Translations under genes and position numbers: made by a program
In this document: positions 1-5,304 of the stretch, piece by piece
Position numbering within the stretch: position 1 is the stretch's first letter
Layout: the number at the start of each line of letters is the position of its first letter
Notes under the pieces: model-generated
What the model was told of the DNA's origin: nothing
What the model saw: the letters and a program-made list of their open reading frames with translations, nothing else
The model's database searches: none
Assembly: GCA_017541565.1 (NCBI GenBank)
Contig: JAFXYU010000067.1
Location: 1-10,191, forward strand
Length of the DNA: 10,191 nt
Direction of reading: 5' to 3'
Source: a bacterium
GTDB lineage: Bacteria; Cyanobacteriota; Vampirovibrionia; Gastranaerophilales; Gastranaerophilaceae

Positions 1-4
1 AAAA

Positions 5-430
5 ATGGCAAAGAAAGTAGTAGGAAAAATCAAGCTTCAAATTGAAGCCGGAAAAGCAAATCCGTCACCACCGGTTGGTCCTGCATTAGGTCAGCACGGT
101 GTAAACATCATGGATTTCTGTAAGCAATTCAATGCTAAGACAGAATCTCAGGCAGGTTACATTATCCCTGTTGTTATTGATGTATATGAAGACAGAAGTT
201 TTACTTTTGTTACTAAATCACCTCCGGCACCTGTTTTAATTAAGAAAGCCCTGAACATACCAAAAGGTTCGGCTGTTCCTAACAAGACTAAGGTTGCTGA
301 AATTACAAGAGCGCAATTAGAAGAAATTGCTAAAATCAAAATGAATGACTTAAATGCAACATCTATGGATGCAGCAGTTAAAATGATTGCAGGTTCTTGC
401 AGAGCAATGGGTGTTACAGTAAAAGATTAG
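5..430 (+). CDS. rplK: 50S ribosomal protein L11
   Basis: L11 forms the base of the large-subunit stalk and binds the GTPase-associated region of 23S rRNA, where elongation factors and RelA act. The protein is 141 aa, the usual family length, and is complete. The N-terminal domain (about residues 1-70) carries the proline-rich segment [19 protein letters not shown]. The C-terminal RNA-binding domain (about 75-141) carries [17 protein letters not shown] and ends with the conserved [10 protein letters not shown]. The start lies 5 bases into the window, so its ribosome binding site and any upstream gene (nusG is usual) cannot be seen. The next gene on the strand is rplA, as in most bacteria, but 144 bases away across a repeat array. 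The CKQFNAKT...QAG stretch resembles cyanobacterial L11. Identification is certain; the lineage hint is weak. Confidence 0.98.
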   Translation: MAKKVVGKIKLQIEAGKANPSPPVGPALGQHGVNIMDFCKQFNAKTESQAGYIIPVVIDVYEDRSFTFVTKSPPAPVLIKKALNIPKGSAVPNKTKVAEITRAQLEEIAKIKMNDLNATSMDAAVKMIAGSCRAMGVTVKD

Positions 431-454
431 TAAAAAATGGAAGGATATTGGTAA

Positions 455-494
455 AGTGATTGAGTGATTAAGTGATTAAGTGATTAAGTGATTT
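455..494 (+). repeat. five tandem 8-bp repeats, unit AGTGATTA
   Basis: Five consecutive copies read AGTGATTG, then AGTGATTA three times, then AGTGATTT, in the spacer between rplK and rplA. Each copy contains a GTGA core. The five GTGA cores face five TCAC cores of the next array in exact mirror register, so the transcript could fold into a ladder-like hairpin. It contains no coding sequence. Confidence 0.95.
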
Positions 495-500
495 AAAATT

Positions 501-536
501 CACCTGTTCACCTGTTCACCTGTTCACCTGTTCACT
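501..536 (+). repeat. four and a half tandem 8-bp repeats, unit CACCTGTT
   Basis: Four perfect copies of CACCTGTT are followed by a partial fifth copy (CAC, then diverging). The array begins six bases after the AGTGATTA array and has the same 8-bp period. It ends about 25 bases before the rplA Shine-Dalgarno. TCAC occurs at 500, 508, 516, 524 and 532, each able to pair with a GTGA in the upstream array. Confidence 0.95.
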
Positions 537-574
537 CGAAAGAGTCCGCTAATACCATGAAAGGAAAAATTAAA

Positions 575-1300
575 ATGTCAAAAATAACTAAGAAACAAAA
601 GAAGCTTCAAGAATTGCTCGAAGGGTTTGAACAACCTACAAGCGGCAAAGAAGCATTAACTAAATTACAAGAAATCTCAAAAGAAGTAGCAAAGTTCAAT
701 GAAACAGTTGAATGCCACATGAGATTAGGTATCGATGTAAAACACGCTGAACAACAAATCCGTTCAACTGTTGTTCTTCCTGCCGGCTTAGGCAAGGAAG
801 TAAGAGTTTGCGTTATTGCTAAAGGACCAAAGGTTAACGAAGCAAAAGATGCAGGCGCAGACTTCTACGGAACGGAAGACATCATTGAAAAGATTGAAGG
901 CGGCTGGTTTGATTTCGATACATTGATTGCAACTCCTGACTGTATGGGTATGTTAGGTAAGTTAGGTCGTGTTTTAGGTCCGAAAGGCTTAATGCCGAAC
1001 CCGAAAACAGGTACCGTTACTTTAGATATCGCAAAAGCAGTTAAGGATGCAAAAGCAGGTAAAGTTGAGTTCCGCGCAGACAAGCAAGGTATGATTCACT
1101 GCCCGATCGGTAAAGTTCAGTTCTCTAATGACGATTTGGTTAAGAACTACGGAACTTTCGTCGAAGCAATTTTGAAAGCAAAACCTTCCGCTGCAAAAGG
1201 AACTTACGTCAAGTCAATTTATTTGACAACGACGATGGGACCGAGCATCAAGATTGATGCAAAGAACCTTCAGGCAGAAGTAAAAGAAATTGTTGGTTGA
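575..1300 (+). CDS. rplA: 50S ribosomal protein L1
   Basis: L1 builds the mobile L1 stalk that helps release deacylated tRNA from the E site; in many bacteria it also represses its own operon by binding mRNA. The chosen start gives 241 aa, normal for the family. The L1 signature is [18 protein letters not shown] at residues 131-148, followed by the lysine-rich [16 protein letters not shown] stretch. An in-frame ATG lies 18 bases upstream (557), but an AAGGA at 561-565 stands 9 bases before the ATG at 575, and MSKITKK is a typical L1 beginning, so 575 is preferred. It follows rplK, separated by the paired repeat arrays. Two terminators come straight after it, so rplJ and rplL, often next in this operon, are not linked here. 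Confidence 0.97.
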   Translation: MSKITKKQKKLQELLEGFEQPTSGKEALTKLQEISKEVAKFNETVECHMRLGIDVKHAEQQIRSTVVLPAGLGKEVRVCVIAKGPKVNEAKDAGADFYGTEDIIEKIEGGWFDFDTLIATPDCMGMLGKLGRVLGPKGLMPNPKTGTVTLDIAKAVKDAKAGKVEFRADKQGMIHCPIGKVQFSNDDLVKNYGTFVEAILKAKPSAAKGTYVKSIYLTTTMGPSIKIDAKNLQAEVKEIVG

Positions 1301-1307
1301 TATTTAC

Positions 1308-1333
1308 GCCGGTCTTGCGACCGGCTTTTTTTT
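1308..1333 (+). terminator. intrinsic terminator after rplA
   Basis: A GC-rich 7-bp stem GCCGGTC/GACCGGC (1308-1314 with 1319-1325) has a TTGC tetraloop and is followed at once by eight T residues. It lies 8 bases after the rplA stop codon. This is a textbook Rho-independent terminator and ends the rplK-rplA transcript. Confidence 0.93.
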
Positions 1334-1369
1334 AATAAAAACGCTCTGATTTTTCAGAGCGTTTTTATT
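1334..1369. terminator. second, bidirectional terminator
   Basis: A perfect 16-bp inverted repeat has a TTTT loop (1334-1349 with 1354-1369). The GC-containing core is ACGCTCTGA/TCAGAGCGT, flanked by an A-tract on the left and a T-tract on the right, so it can stop transcription in either direction. It follows the first terminator directly, which isolates the ribosomal genes from the small genes downstream. Confidence 0.88.
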
Positions 1370-1457
1370 TTGTAAACATTTGTAAAAAAAAAGCAATTTT
1401 TCCGTCTAATATTACTTATTAAATATATAAGAACTAAAACGAGGAAAGGATAACATT

Positions 1458-1736
1458 ATGGGAATCGGAATTGATACAATTAGTGGCAAAATGCGAAGAA
1501 AATTATCAATTGTAAGACAATTGGATGGTATTAATAAAGATGAATTTAGTCAACTTGAATTAATGATTTTACAAAGATTCATAAAGGAAGCACAAGACGA
1601 TAAAGTATCAGTTAAAAATTTTAAGAAACTCGTTTGTACAGATATAAAACAAGAATATGAATGTATTATAGAAAAGACTGCTGACATAAGACGAATGCAA
1701 AAAGAAAAACAGAATAAGTTTGACACAAATACATAG
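1458..1736 (+). CDS. small protein of unknown function (92 aa)
   Basis: I do not recognise this protein. It is a 92-residue, highly charged, probably mostly alpha-helical soluble protein with no signal peptide or membrane segment. Two cysteines lie in the second half (KLVCTDIKQEYECIIEK), followed by a charged helix-like end (RRMQKEKQNK). The start is well supported: GAGGAAAGGA lies 7 bases before the ATG, a strong Shine-Dalgarno. It stands alone between the double terminator behind rplA and the promoter of the next small gene, so it is probably monocistronic. A possible -35-like TTGTAA (1380-1385) is present, but I cannot place a convincing -10 partner. That it is a real gene is supported by the ribosome site and clean isolation; its function is unknown. 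Confidence 0.75.
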   Translation: MGIGIDTISGKMRRKLSIVRQLDGINKDEFSQLELMILQRFIKEAQDDKVSVKNFKKLVCTDIKQEYECIIEKTADIRRMQKEKQNKFDTNT

Positions 1737-1765
1737 TTCTTATTTTCTACAAAATCTTAACACTT

Positions 1766-1806
1766 TGTAATATTATGTACACTTTTATGTCAAAAGGATA
1801 TATAAT
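1766..1806 (+). promoter_or_regulatory. candidate NtcA/CRP-type activated promoter
   Basis: TGTA-N8-TACA (1766-1781) is a perfect half-site palindrome of the kind bound by NtcA, the CRP-family nitrogen regulator of cyanobacteria. It is followed after 19-20 bases by an exact -10 box TATAAT (1801-1806). There is no good -35 box at normal spacing, as expected for an activator-dependent promoter of this layout. The start codon at 1815 lies 8 bases after the -10, so the predicted transcript is leaderless or nearly so. The motif match is seen directly; the identity of the regulator is inferred. Confidence 0.5.
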
Positions 1807-1814
1807 ATAAATAT

Positions 1815-2033
1815 ATGTATATCGTCAAAAACTTAAAGGACTATCAACTGTCCCACAAACAAAGGATTTTTGCGGGATATTTGAAGGATAATGTGGATTC
1901 GTTCGTTTGCTATGAAAAAATAACAAACCGTATGGCTATGCGTAAATATTTCGCACCGGACAACGAATTTTATGAATATTCGACCGCAATTGATGAACCG
2001 GCCGAATTAATTGCCCGTGCATTTGTAAGTTAG
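1815..2033 (+). CDS. small protein of unknown function (72 aa)
   Basis: I do not recognise this 72-aa protein. It is rich in aromatic residues (many Tyr and Phe), has one cysteine (SFVCYEK), no signal peptide and no membrane segment. Its C-terminal part, roughly EFYEYSTAIDEPAELIARAFVS, looks amphipathic. No Shine-Dalgarno sits at a normal distance: the nearest AAGGA (1794-1798) is 16 bases before the ATG and overlaps the promoter zone. A TATAAT ends 8 bases before the ATG, so translation probably begins on a leaderless mRNA. An internal ATG-GCT-ATG (Met39/Met41) also lacks a ribosome site. The gene lies 40 bases before the secreted K/E-tail protein, with a hairpin between them. Existence is moderately supported, function unknown. 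Confidence 0.6.
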   Translation: MYIVKNLKDYQLSHKQRIFAGYLKDNVDSFVCYEKITNRMAMRKYFAPDNEFYEYSTAIDEPAELIARAFVS

Positions 2034-2044
2034 TTTTATGTGTG

Positions 2045-2071
2045 GTATTCTCTAATTAATGGAGAGAATAC
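2045..2071 (+). promoter_or_regulatory. hairpin covering the ribosome binding site of the secreted protein gene
   Basis: A perfect 9-bp inverted repeat, GTATTCTCT (2045-2053) and AGAGAATAC (2063-2071), has a 9-base loop. The 3' arm overlaps the Shine-Dalgarno GGAGAG (2061-2066) and ends two bases before the ATG at 2074. In RNA this stem would mask the ribosome site; in DNA it could equally be an operator. There is no T-tract, so it is not a terminator. Confidence 0.6.
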
Positions 2072-2073
2072 AT

Positions 2074-3252
2074 ATGAAAAAGATTTTAACTTTATTTATA
2101 ATACTTATGTTAGGTATTATGCCTTCCTATGCAAAAGATAAGAATAATCACTCTATAAAATTTAACGGAGAAAAATACACATTATTATACAGTACAAAAA
2201 ATCCCGAATTTGGCGGCTATATAAATGAATACTACAAACGCGGGGAAACTTATAATATTTGGACAGAAATGATTGGTGTACACCATTTCCCTAATGCATA
2301 TTCACCGATTGACCAAATTGTTGAATTTAGAAAATATTTAAACAGTGAAAACTGCCCGAGTTCTATGTATTTTGATGAAGATAAAAACATCGGCATTATT
2401 GATTTTATTATGATTAGCGAAAACCATGCTCCCGTTATTATGGAGTTTAACGTTTTTAAATACACAAAATCAGATAAATGCGGCTCTGTTGCTATACAAT
2501 ATGCAAAGAGATATGCAGTAAAGAACGCATTTGAAGCAGAAGAAGTAAAAAAAGAATTTGCTAAAACAAGAAAAAATGCGTTAAAAAATGTTTCGAAAAT
2601 GGAAGTACCTGCTATTGTAGCGGAAGAAATCGATAAATGCGGCGGAGGAAACAAAAAGGTTGAAGAAAGTAATGTTACCGAAAAACAAGAAACAACTAAG
2701 GAAGAACCTGCAACTGAAAACGAAAACGCTATAACAGAAGATGTGGAAGCCGTAGAAGAACAAACCGCAACAACGACAGAGGATATTAAGGAAGAACCTG
2801 CAGAAAATGAGGTTAAAAAAGCTTCTGATACACCTGCAAAACAAGAAGAAATTAAAAAGGAAATCGTAGAAGAGCATGCACCGGTTCCGGCCGAAAAAGT
2901 GAACAAAGAAAAACCTGCTACAGAAAAGAAAAAGGAAAATGTTTCAAAACAAAAAGAAGAGAAGCCTGTTGCAGAAAAGAAGAAAATTGACAAGGAAATA
3001 AATCAAAAAAATGAAAAATCTGTTGTCGAAAAGAAAAATAATAAAGCCGCTACAAAAAAGAAAAAAAATAAAAAATACAAAGAGAATCCATACAGAGTAG
3101 AAAATACAAAAGACCAATATTACGCTCAACCGCGCGATTACAAGGAAATAGTTGCGGAATGCAAGCGACTTCAAAAAGAATTAAAAAAGCAAAAGAAACT
3201 TGAAAAGAAACGAGCAAAAAAAGCGGCAAAAAATCTTGAAGGAAAGGATTAA
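2074..3252 (+). CDS. secreted protein with charged Lys/Glu-rich repeat tail, unknown function
   Basis: I do not recognise this 392-aa protein as a named family. Residues 1-20 form a clear signal peptide (basic KK, hydrophobic LTLFIILMLGIM, cleavage after PSYA), so it is exported to the envelope or outside. Residues about 25-185 look like a folded domain (GGYINEYY, NIWTEMIGVHHF, FNVFKYTKSDKCGSVAIQYAKRYA) with cysteines at 94, 136 and 189. From about 194 the chain is low complexity: first acidic (194-270), then lysine-rich with three 17-18-residue repeats starting EKPATEKKKE (279), EKPVAEKKKI (296) and EKSVVEKKNN (314). It ends in a basic coiled-coil-like helix (365-388). An ATG at 2059 is in frame, but GGAGAG lies 7 bases before 2074 and the signal peptide begins there. 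It lies 91 bases before fliP on the same strand, so co-transcription is possible. A long open frame on the opposite strand is a low-complexity artefact. Confidence 0.82.
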   Translation: MKKILTLFIILMLGIMPSYAKDKNNHSIKFNGEKYTLLYSTKNPEFGGYINEYYKRGETYNIWTEMIGVHHFPNAYSPIDQIVEFRKYLNSENCPSSMYFDEDKNIGIIDFIMISENHAPVIMEFNVFKYTKSDKCGSVAIQYAKRYAVKNAFEAEEVKKEFAKTRKNALKNVSKMEVPAIVAEEIDKCGGGNKKVEESNVTEKQETTKEEPATENENAITEDVEAVEEQTATTTEDIKEEPAENEVKKASDTPAKQEEIKKEIVEEHAPVPAEKVNKEKPATEKKKENVSKQKEEKPVAEKKKIDKEINQKNEKSVVEKKNNKAATKKKKNKKYKENPYRVENTKDQYYAQPRDYKEIVAECKRLQKELKKQKKLEKKRAKKAAKNLEGKD

Positions 3253-3312
3253 ACTTTACAAACTACACATATTTGCCATGCCGACCGCAAATCTGTTAGC
3301 ATATTATTGGGG

Positions 3313-3325
3313 AGAAGTAACTTCT
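3313..3325. promoter_or_regulatory. short dyad upstream of fliP
   Basis: AGAAGT-A-ACTTCT is a 6+6 inverted repeat with a single central base, ending 18 bases before the fliP ATG. The loop is too small for an RNA hairpin, so if functional it would be a protein-binding dyad. It may be chance in AT-rich DNA. I found no convincing -35/-10 pair in the 91-base spacer. Confidence 0.25.
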
Positions 3326-3343
3326 TAAGATTAGGGATAAATA

Positions 3344-4102
3344 ATGAAAAATTTAAAGTTTAATATAGCACTTGCAATATTTACACTGCTATTTACGGCA
3401 ATTCCTTCAATGGCGGCTATGGCTTTTCCGAATATTAACATCGGACTCGGAACTGCGAACACACCGCAGGATTTTACAAACGGTCTGCAAATCCTCATTT
3501 GGTTAACAATTTTGACCCTTGCTCCGAGTATACTGGTTATGACAACGTGTTTTATTCGTATTGTCGTAGTTCTTTCCCTGACACGTCAGGCAATGGGAGC
3601 AGGAAATTTACCTCCAAATCAGGTTATTACAAGTTTAGCCCTTATTTTAACATTCTTTATTATGGCACCGACTTTTAACCAAATTAATGAACAGGCTCTT
3701 CAGCCATATATGCAAAATCAGATTACACAGCAAGTTGCACTGGATAGAGGTGTAGTTCCGATAAGAAATTTTATGTTTAAACAAACTCACGAGAAAGAGT
3801 TAGCACTGTTTGTAAGAATGGCTAAAATAGAAAAACCAAAGACAAAAGATGATGTTCCGACCTACATTCTTTTGCCGTCATTTATTTTAAGTGAACTAAA
3901 AACAGCATTTACAATTGGTTTTGTAATATATTTACCGTTTCTTGTAATTGATATTGTTGTATCTTCCGTACTTGTATCAATGGGTATGATGTTCCTGCCA
4001 CCAACAATGGTAGCACTTCCTTTCAAACTTATTATGTTTGTAATGGTTGACGGTTGGTATCTTGTCGTAAAATCTCTTGTGGAAAGTTTTGTGACAGGAT
4101 GA
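3344..4102 (+). CDS. fliP: flagellar type III export gate protein FliP
   Basis: FliP forms, with FliQ and FliR, the helical export channel at the base of the flagellum through which rod, hook and filament subunits leave the cell. The 252-aa length is normal. Residues 1-26 are a signal-peptide-like segment, as in most FliP. Both FliP signatures are present: TCFIRIVVVLSLTRQAMGAG (residues 68-87) followed by LPPNQVITSLALILTFFIMAP, and SELKTAFTIGFVIYLPFL followed by VSSVLVSMGMMFLPP (to about residue 220). The methionine cluster of the pore gasket (MGMM, 213-216) is intact. AGGGA sits 6 bases before the ATG. It heads the fliP-fliQ-fliR-flhB block. FliO, often encoded just before fliP, is not recognisable here; a secreted K/E-tail protein takes that position. 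Confidence 0.98.
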   Translation: MKNLKFNIALAIFTLLFTAIPSMAAMAFPNINIGLGTANTPQDFTNGLQILIWLTILTLAPSILVMTTCFIRIVVVLSLTRQAMGAGNLPPNQVITSLALILTFFIMAPTFNQINEQALQPYMQNQITQQVALDRGVVPIRNFMFKQTHEKELALFVRMAKIEKPKTKDDVPTYILLPSFILSELKTAFTIGFVIYLPFLVIDIVVSSVLVSMGMMFLPPTMVALPFKLIMFVMVDGWYLVVKSLVESFVTG

Positions 4103-4108
4103 TAGGTA

Positions 4109-4149
4109 AATGTAATTTTATCGGTGTTGAGATTACATTCTTAATGTAA
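4109..4149 (+). promoter_or_regulatory. mutually exclusive stems between fliP and fliQ
   Basis: The 71-base spacer contains AATGTAAT (4109-4116), ATTACATT (4132-4139) and AATGTAA (4143-4149). The middle segment can pair with either neighbour: 8 bp with a 15-base loop, or 7 bp with a 3-base loop. The stems are AT-only apart from one G-C pair, so they are weak. The arrangement is seen directly; a regulatory role is speculative. Confidence 0.35.
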
Positions 4150-4173
4150 ATAAACGAGGATAAATAGGTAATA

Positions 4174-4449
4174 ATGAATCAGGATATAGTAATAACTCTT
4201 TTACAGAAAATGTTCATACTGACACTGGAGATGTCCGTTCCGATACTTTTGGTCGGTGTAGTACTCGGTTTGATGGTAAGTATATTTCAAACCGTTACAC
4301 AAATTCAAGAATCAACTCTTACTTTCGTTCCAAAGATTGTAGGCTGCGTACTTCTGTTAATATTCCTATTACCTTGGATGTGCGGAGTTTTTATTACAAC
4401 GGTTAACGAATTTATGAGTATGATTCCGCAACTTATCGGCGGTGCGTAA
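4174..4449 (+). CDS. fliQ: flagellar type III export gate protein FliQ
   Basis: FliQ is the small two-helix-hairpin subunit that packs around the FliP-FliR core of the export gate. At 91 aa it is the usual size. Two membrane segments are visible (about residues 15-38 and 52-75), joined by the family hallmark loop FQTVTQIQESTLTFVPK. The start is supported by a modest AGG (4166-4168) 5 bases upstream; a GAGGA at 4156-4160 is too far away. The stop overlaps the fliR start by one base (TAATG), indicating translational coupling. The spacer before it is longer than expected within the block and holds possible alternative stems. Confidence 0.97.
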   Translation: MNQDIVITLLQKMFILTLEMSVPILLVGVVLGLMVSIFQTVTQIQESTLTFVPKIVGCVLLLIFLLPWMCGVFITTVNEFMSMIPQLIGGA

Positions 4450-5228
4450 TGTTTAATTTGGATGTTCTGTTTTCAACTACCAATATAATATTATTTATGG
4501 CAATTATTACGCGATTGTCCGGTTTATTTGCATCTGCGCCCTTATTTTCAACATATCCTATTCCAATGCAAGTAAAAATATGGCTTGCGGCTACAATAGC
4601 ATTTATACTTTTCCCGATTGTTCAATTCAACACCCATTTTACGGTACCAAATTCATTTCCCGCACTCACTGGAATATTATTTAAAGAATATTTAATAGGA
4701 TACGTTATTGGATTCTGCGCAAATATCCTGTTTGTCGGAGTCGAACTTGGTGTAAACATGTTTGCAATTCAGATGGGACTCTCTGCCGATCAGGCATTAA
4801 ACCCGACTTCCGGAGGAAATTCACCTGTCATTACGCAAGCATATACTTTTCTTGCAACCATGATTTTTATTTCACTGGGTGCACATCAATGGTTATTTTC
4901 AGCAATATATAACAGTTTTAAAACACTTCCTGTCGGATATTCATTCACGTTTTCTCCTGAACTTGTCGGAAACATAGTTACAATAACCAGTCAACTTTTT
5001 AACATCTCGCTTAGCATTGCTCTTCCTGTTTTCGGAGTATTGTTCATAACCGATGTTCTTTTAGGTTTTACATCTAAAATGATGCCGAAAATGAATATTT
5101 TTATGGTTTCTATGCCATTAAAGATATATTTAGGTCTTTTATTATCTTTAATATTTGTCCGCCCCATGGCAGAATGCATGTCAACGCTCATTGAACGACT
5201 AATGACACAAGTTGCCGGAATATTTTAA
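4449..5228 (+). CDS. fliR: flagellar type III export gate protein FliR
   Basis: FliR is the single-copy subunit that completes the FliP5-FliQ4-FliR1 export channel. The 259-aa length is typical. It is a polytopic membrane protein whose early region carries the conserved R22 and G25 of TRLSGLF, then PIPMQVKIWLA (38-48) and FKEYLIGYVIGF (78-89). These are followed by the GVELG and QMG pattern (97-110) and the hydrophobic C-terminal segments (ALPVFGVLF, PLKIYLGLLLSLIF). The ATG overlaps the fliQ stop by one base. No good Shine-Dalgarno of its own stands at normal distance, so it probably relies on coupling to fliQ translation. flhB follows after 76 bases that contain an RBS-masking hairpin. Confidence 0.97.
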   Translation: MFNLDVLFSTTNIILFMAIITRLSGLFASAPLFSTYPIPMQVKIWLAATIAFILFPIVQFNTHFTVPNSFPALTGILFKEYLIGYVIGFCANILFVGVELGVNMFAIQMGLSADQALNPTSGGNSPVITQAYTFLATMIFISLGAHQWLFSAIYNSFKTLPVGYSFTFSPELVGNIVTITSQLFNISLSIALPVFGVLFITDVLLGFTSKMMPKMNIFMVSMPLKIYLGLLLSLIFVRPMAECMSTLIERLMTQVAGIF

Positions 5229-5270
5229 TAAAAACCGTTCTACTTCACAATTAATAAGTGGAAAAGTTTG

Positions 5271-5298
5271 CCCGTTTTTGATAAAATAAAAACGGGAG
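5271..5298 (+). promoter_or_regulatory. hairpin masking the flhB ribosome binding site
   Basis: A 9-bp perfect stem pairs CCCGTTTTT (5271-5279) with AAAAACGGG (5288-5296), with the loop GATAAAAT. The only Shine-Dalgarno of flhB, GGGAG (5294-5298), begins inside the 3' arm, with its three G residues paired to CCC. The ATG follows 6 bases later. No T-tract follows, so it is not a terminator. The sequence supports an RBS-occluding structure; control of flhB translation is inferred. Confidence 0.6.
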
Positions 5299-5304
5299 TA
5301 TTTA

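Noticed and set aside
455..536. CRISPR array
   Set aside because: The units are 8 bp and contiguous, with no spacers and no cas genes.
557..574. Six-residue N-terminal extension of L1
   Set aside because: The Shine-Dalgarno lies inside this stretch and serves the ATG at 575.
2250..2993. Long open frame (247 codons) on the - strand opposite the secreted protein gene
   Set aside because: It is rich in Ser and Phe only because it mirrors Glu/Lys codons; it has no ribosome site and no recognisable domain, whereas the + strand frame has a signal peptide and a good start.
2074..3252. FliO replacement, based on position before fliP
   Set aside because: FliO is a small protein with a membrane segment; this one has a cleavable signal peptide, no later membrane segment and a long charged tail, so only the position is suggestive.
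3251..3285. GCCGA with an upstream TAAA before fliP as a sigma-28 promoter
   Set aside because: The gap is far longer than 15 bases and the -10 reads GCCGACCG, so it does not fit.
5262..5284. Sigma-28-like AAAAGTTT and GATAA before flhB
   Set aside because: The two elements are four bases too close for the sigma-28 spacing and the GCC of the -10 is missing; the bases are better explained by the RBS hairpin.
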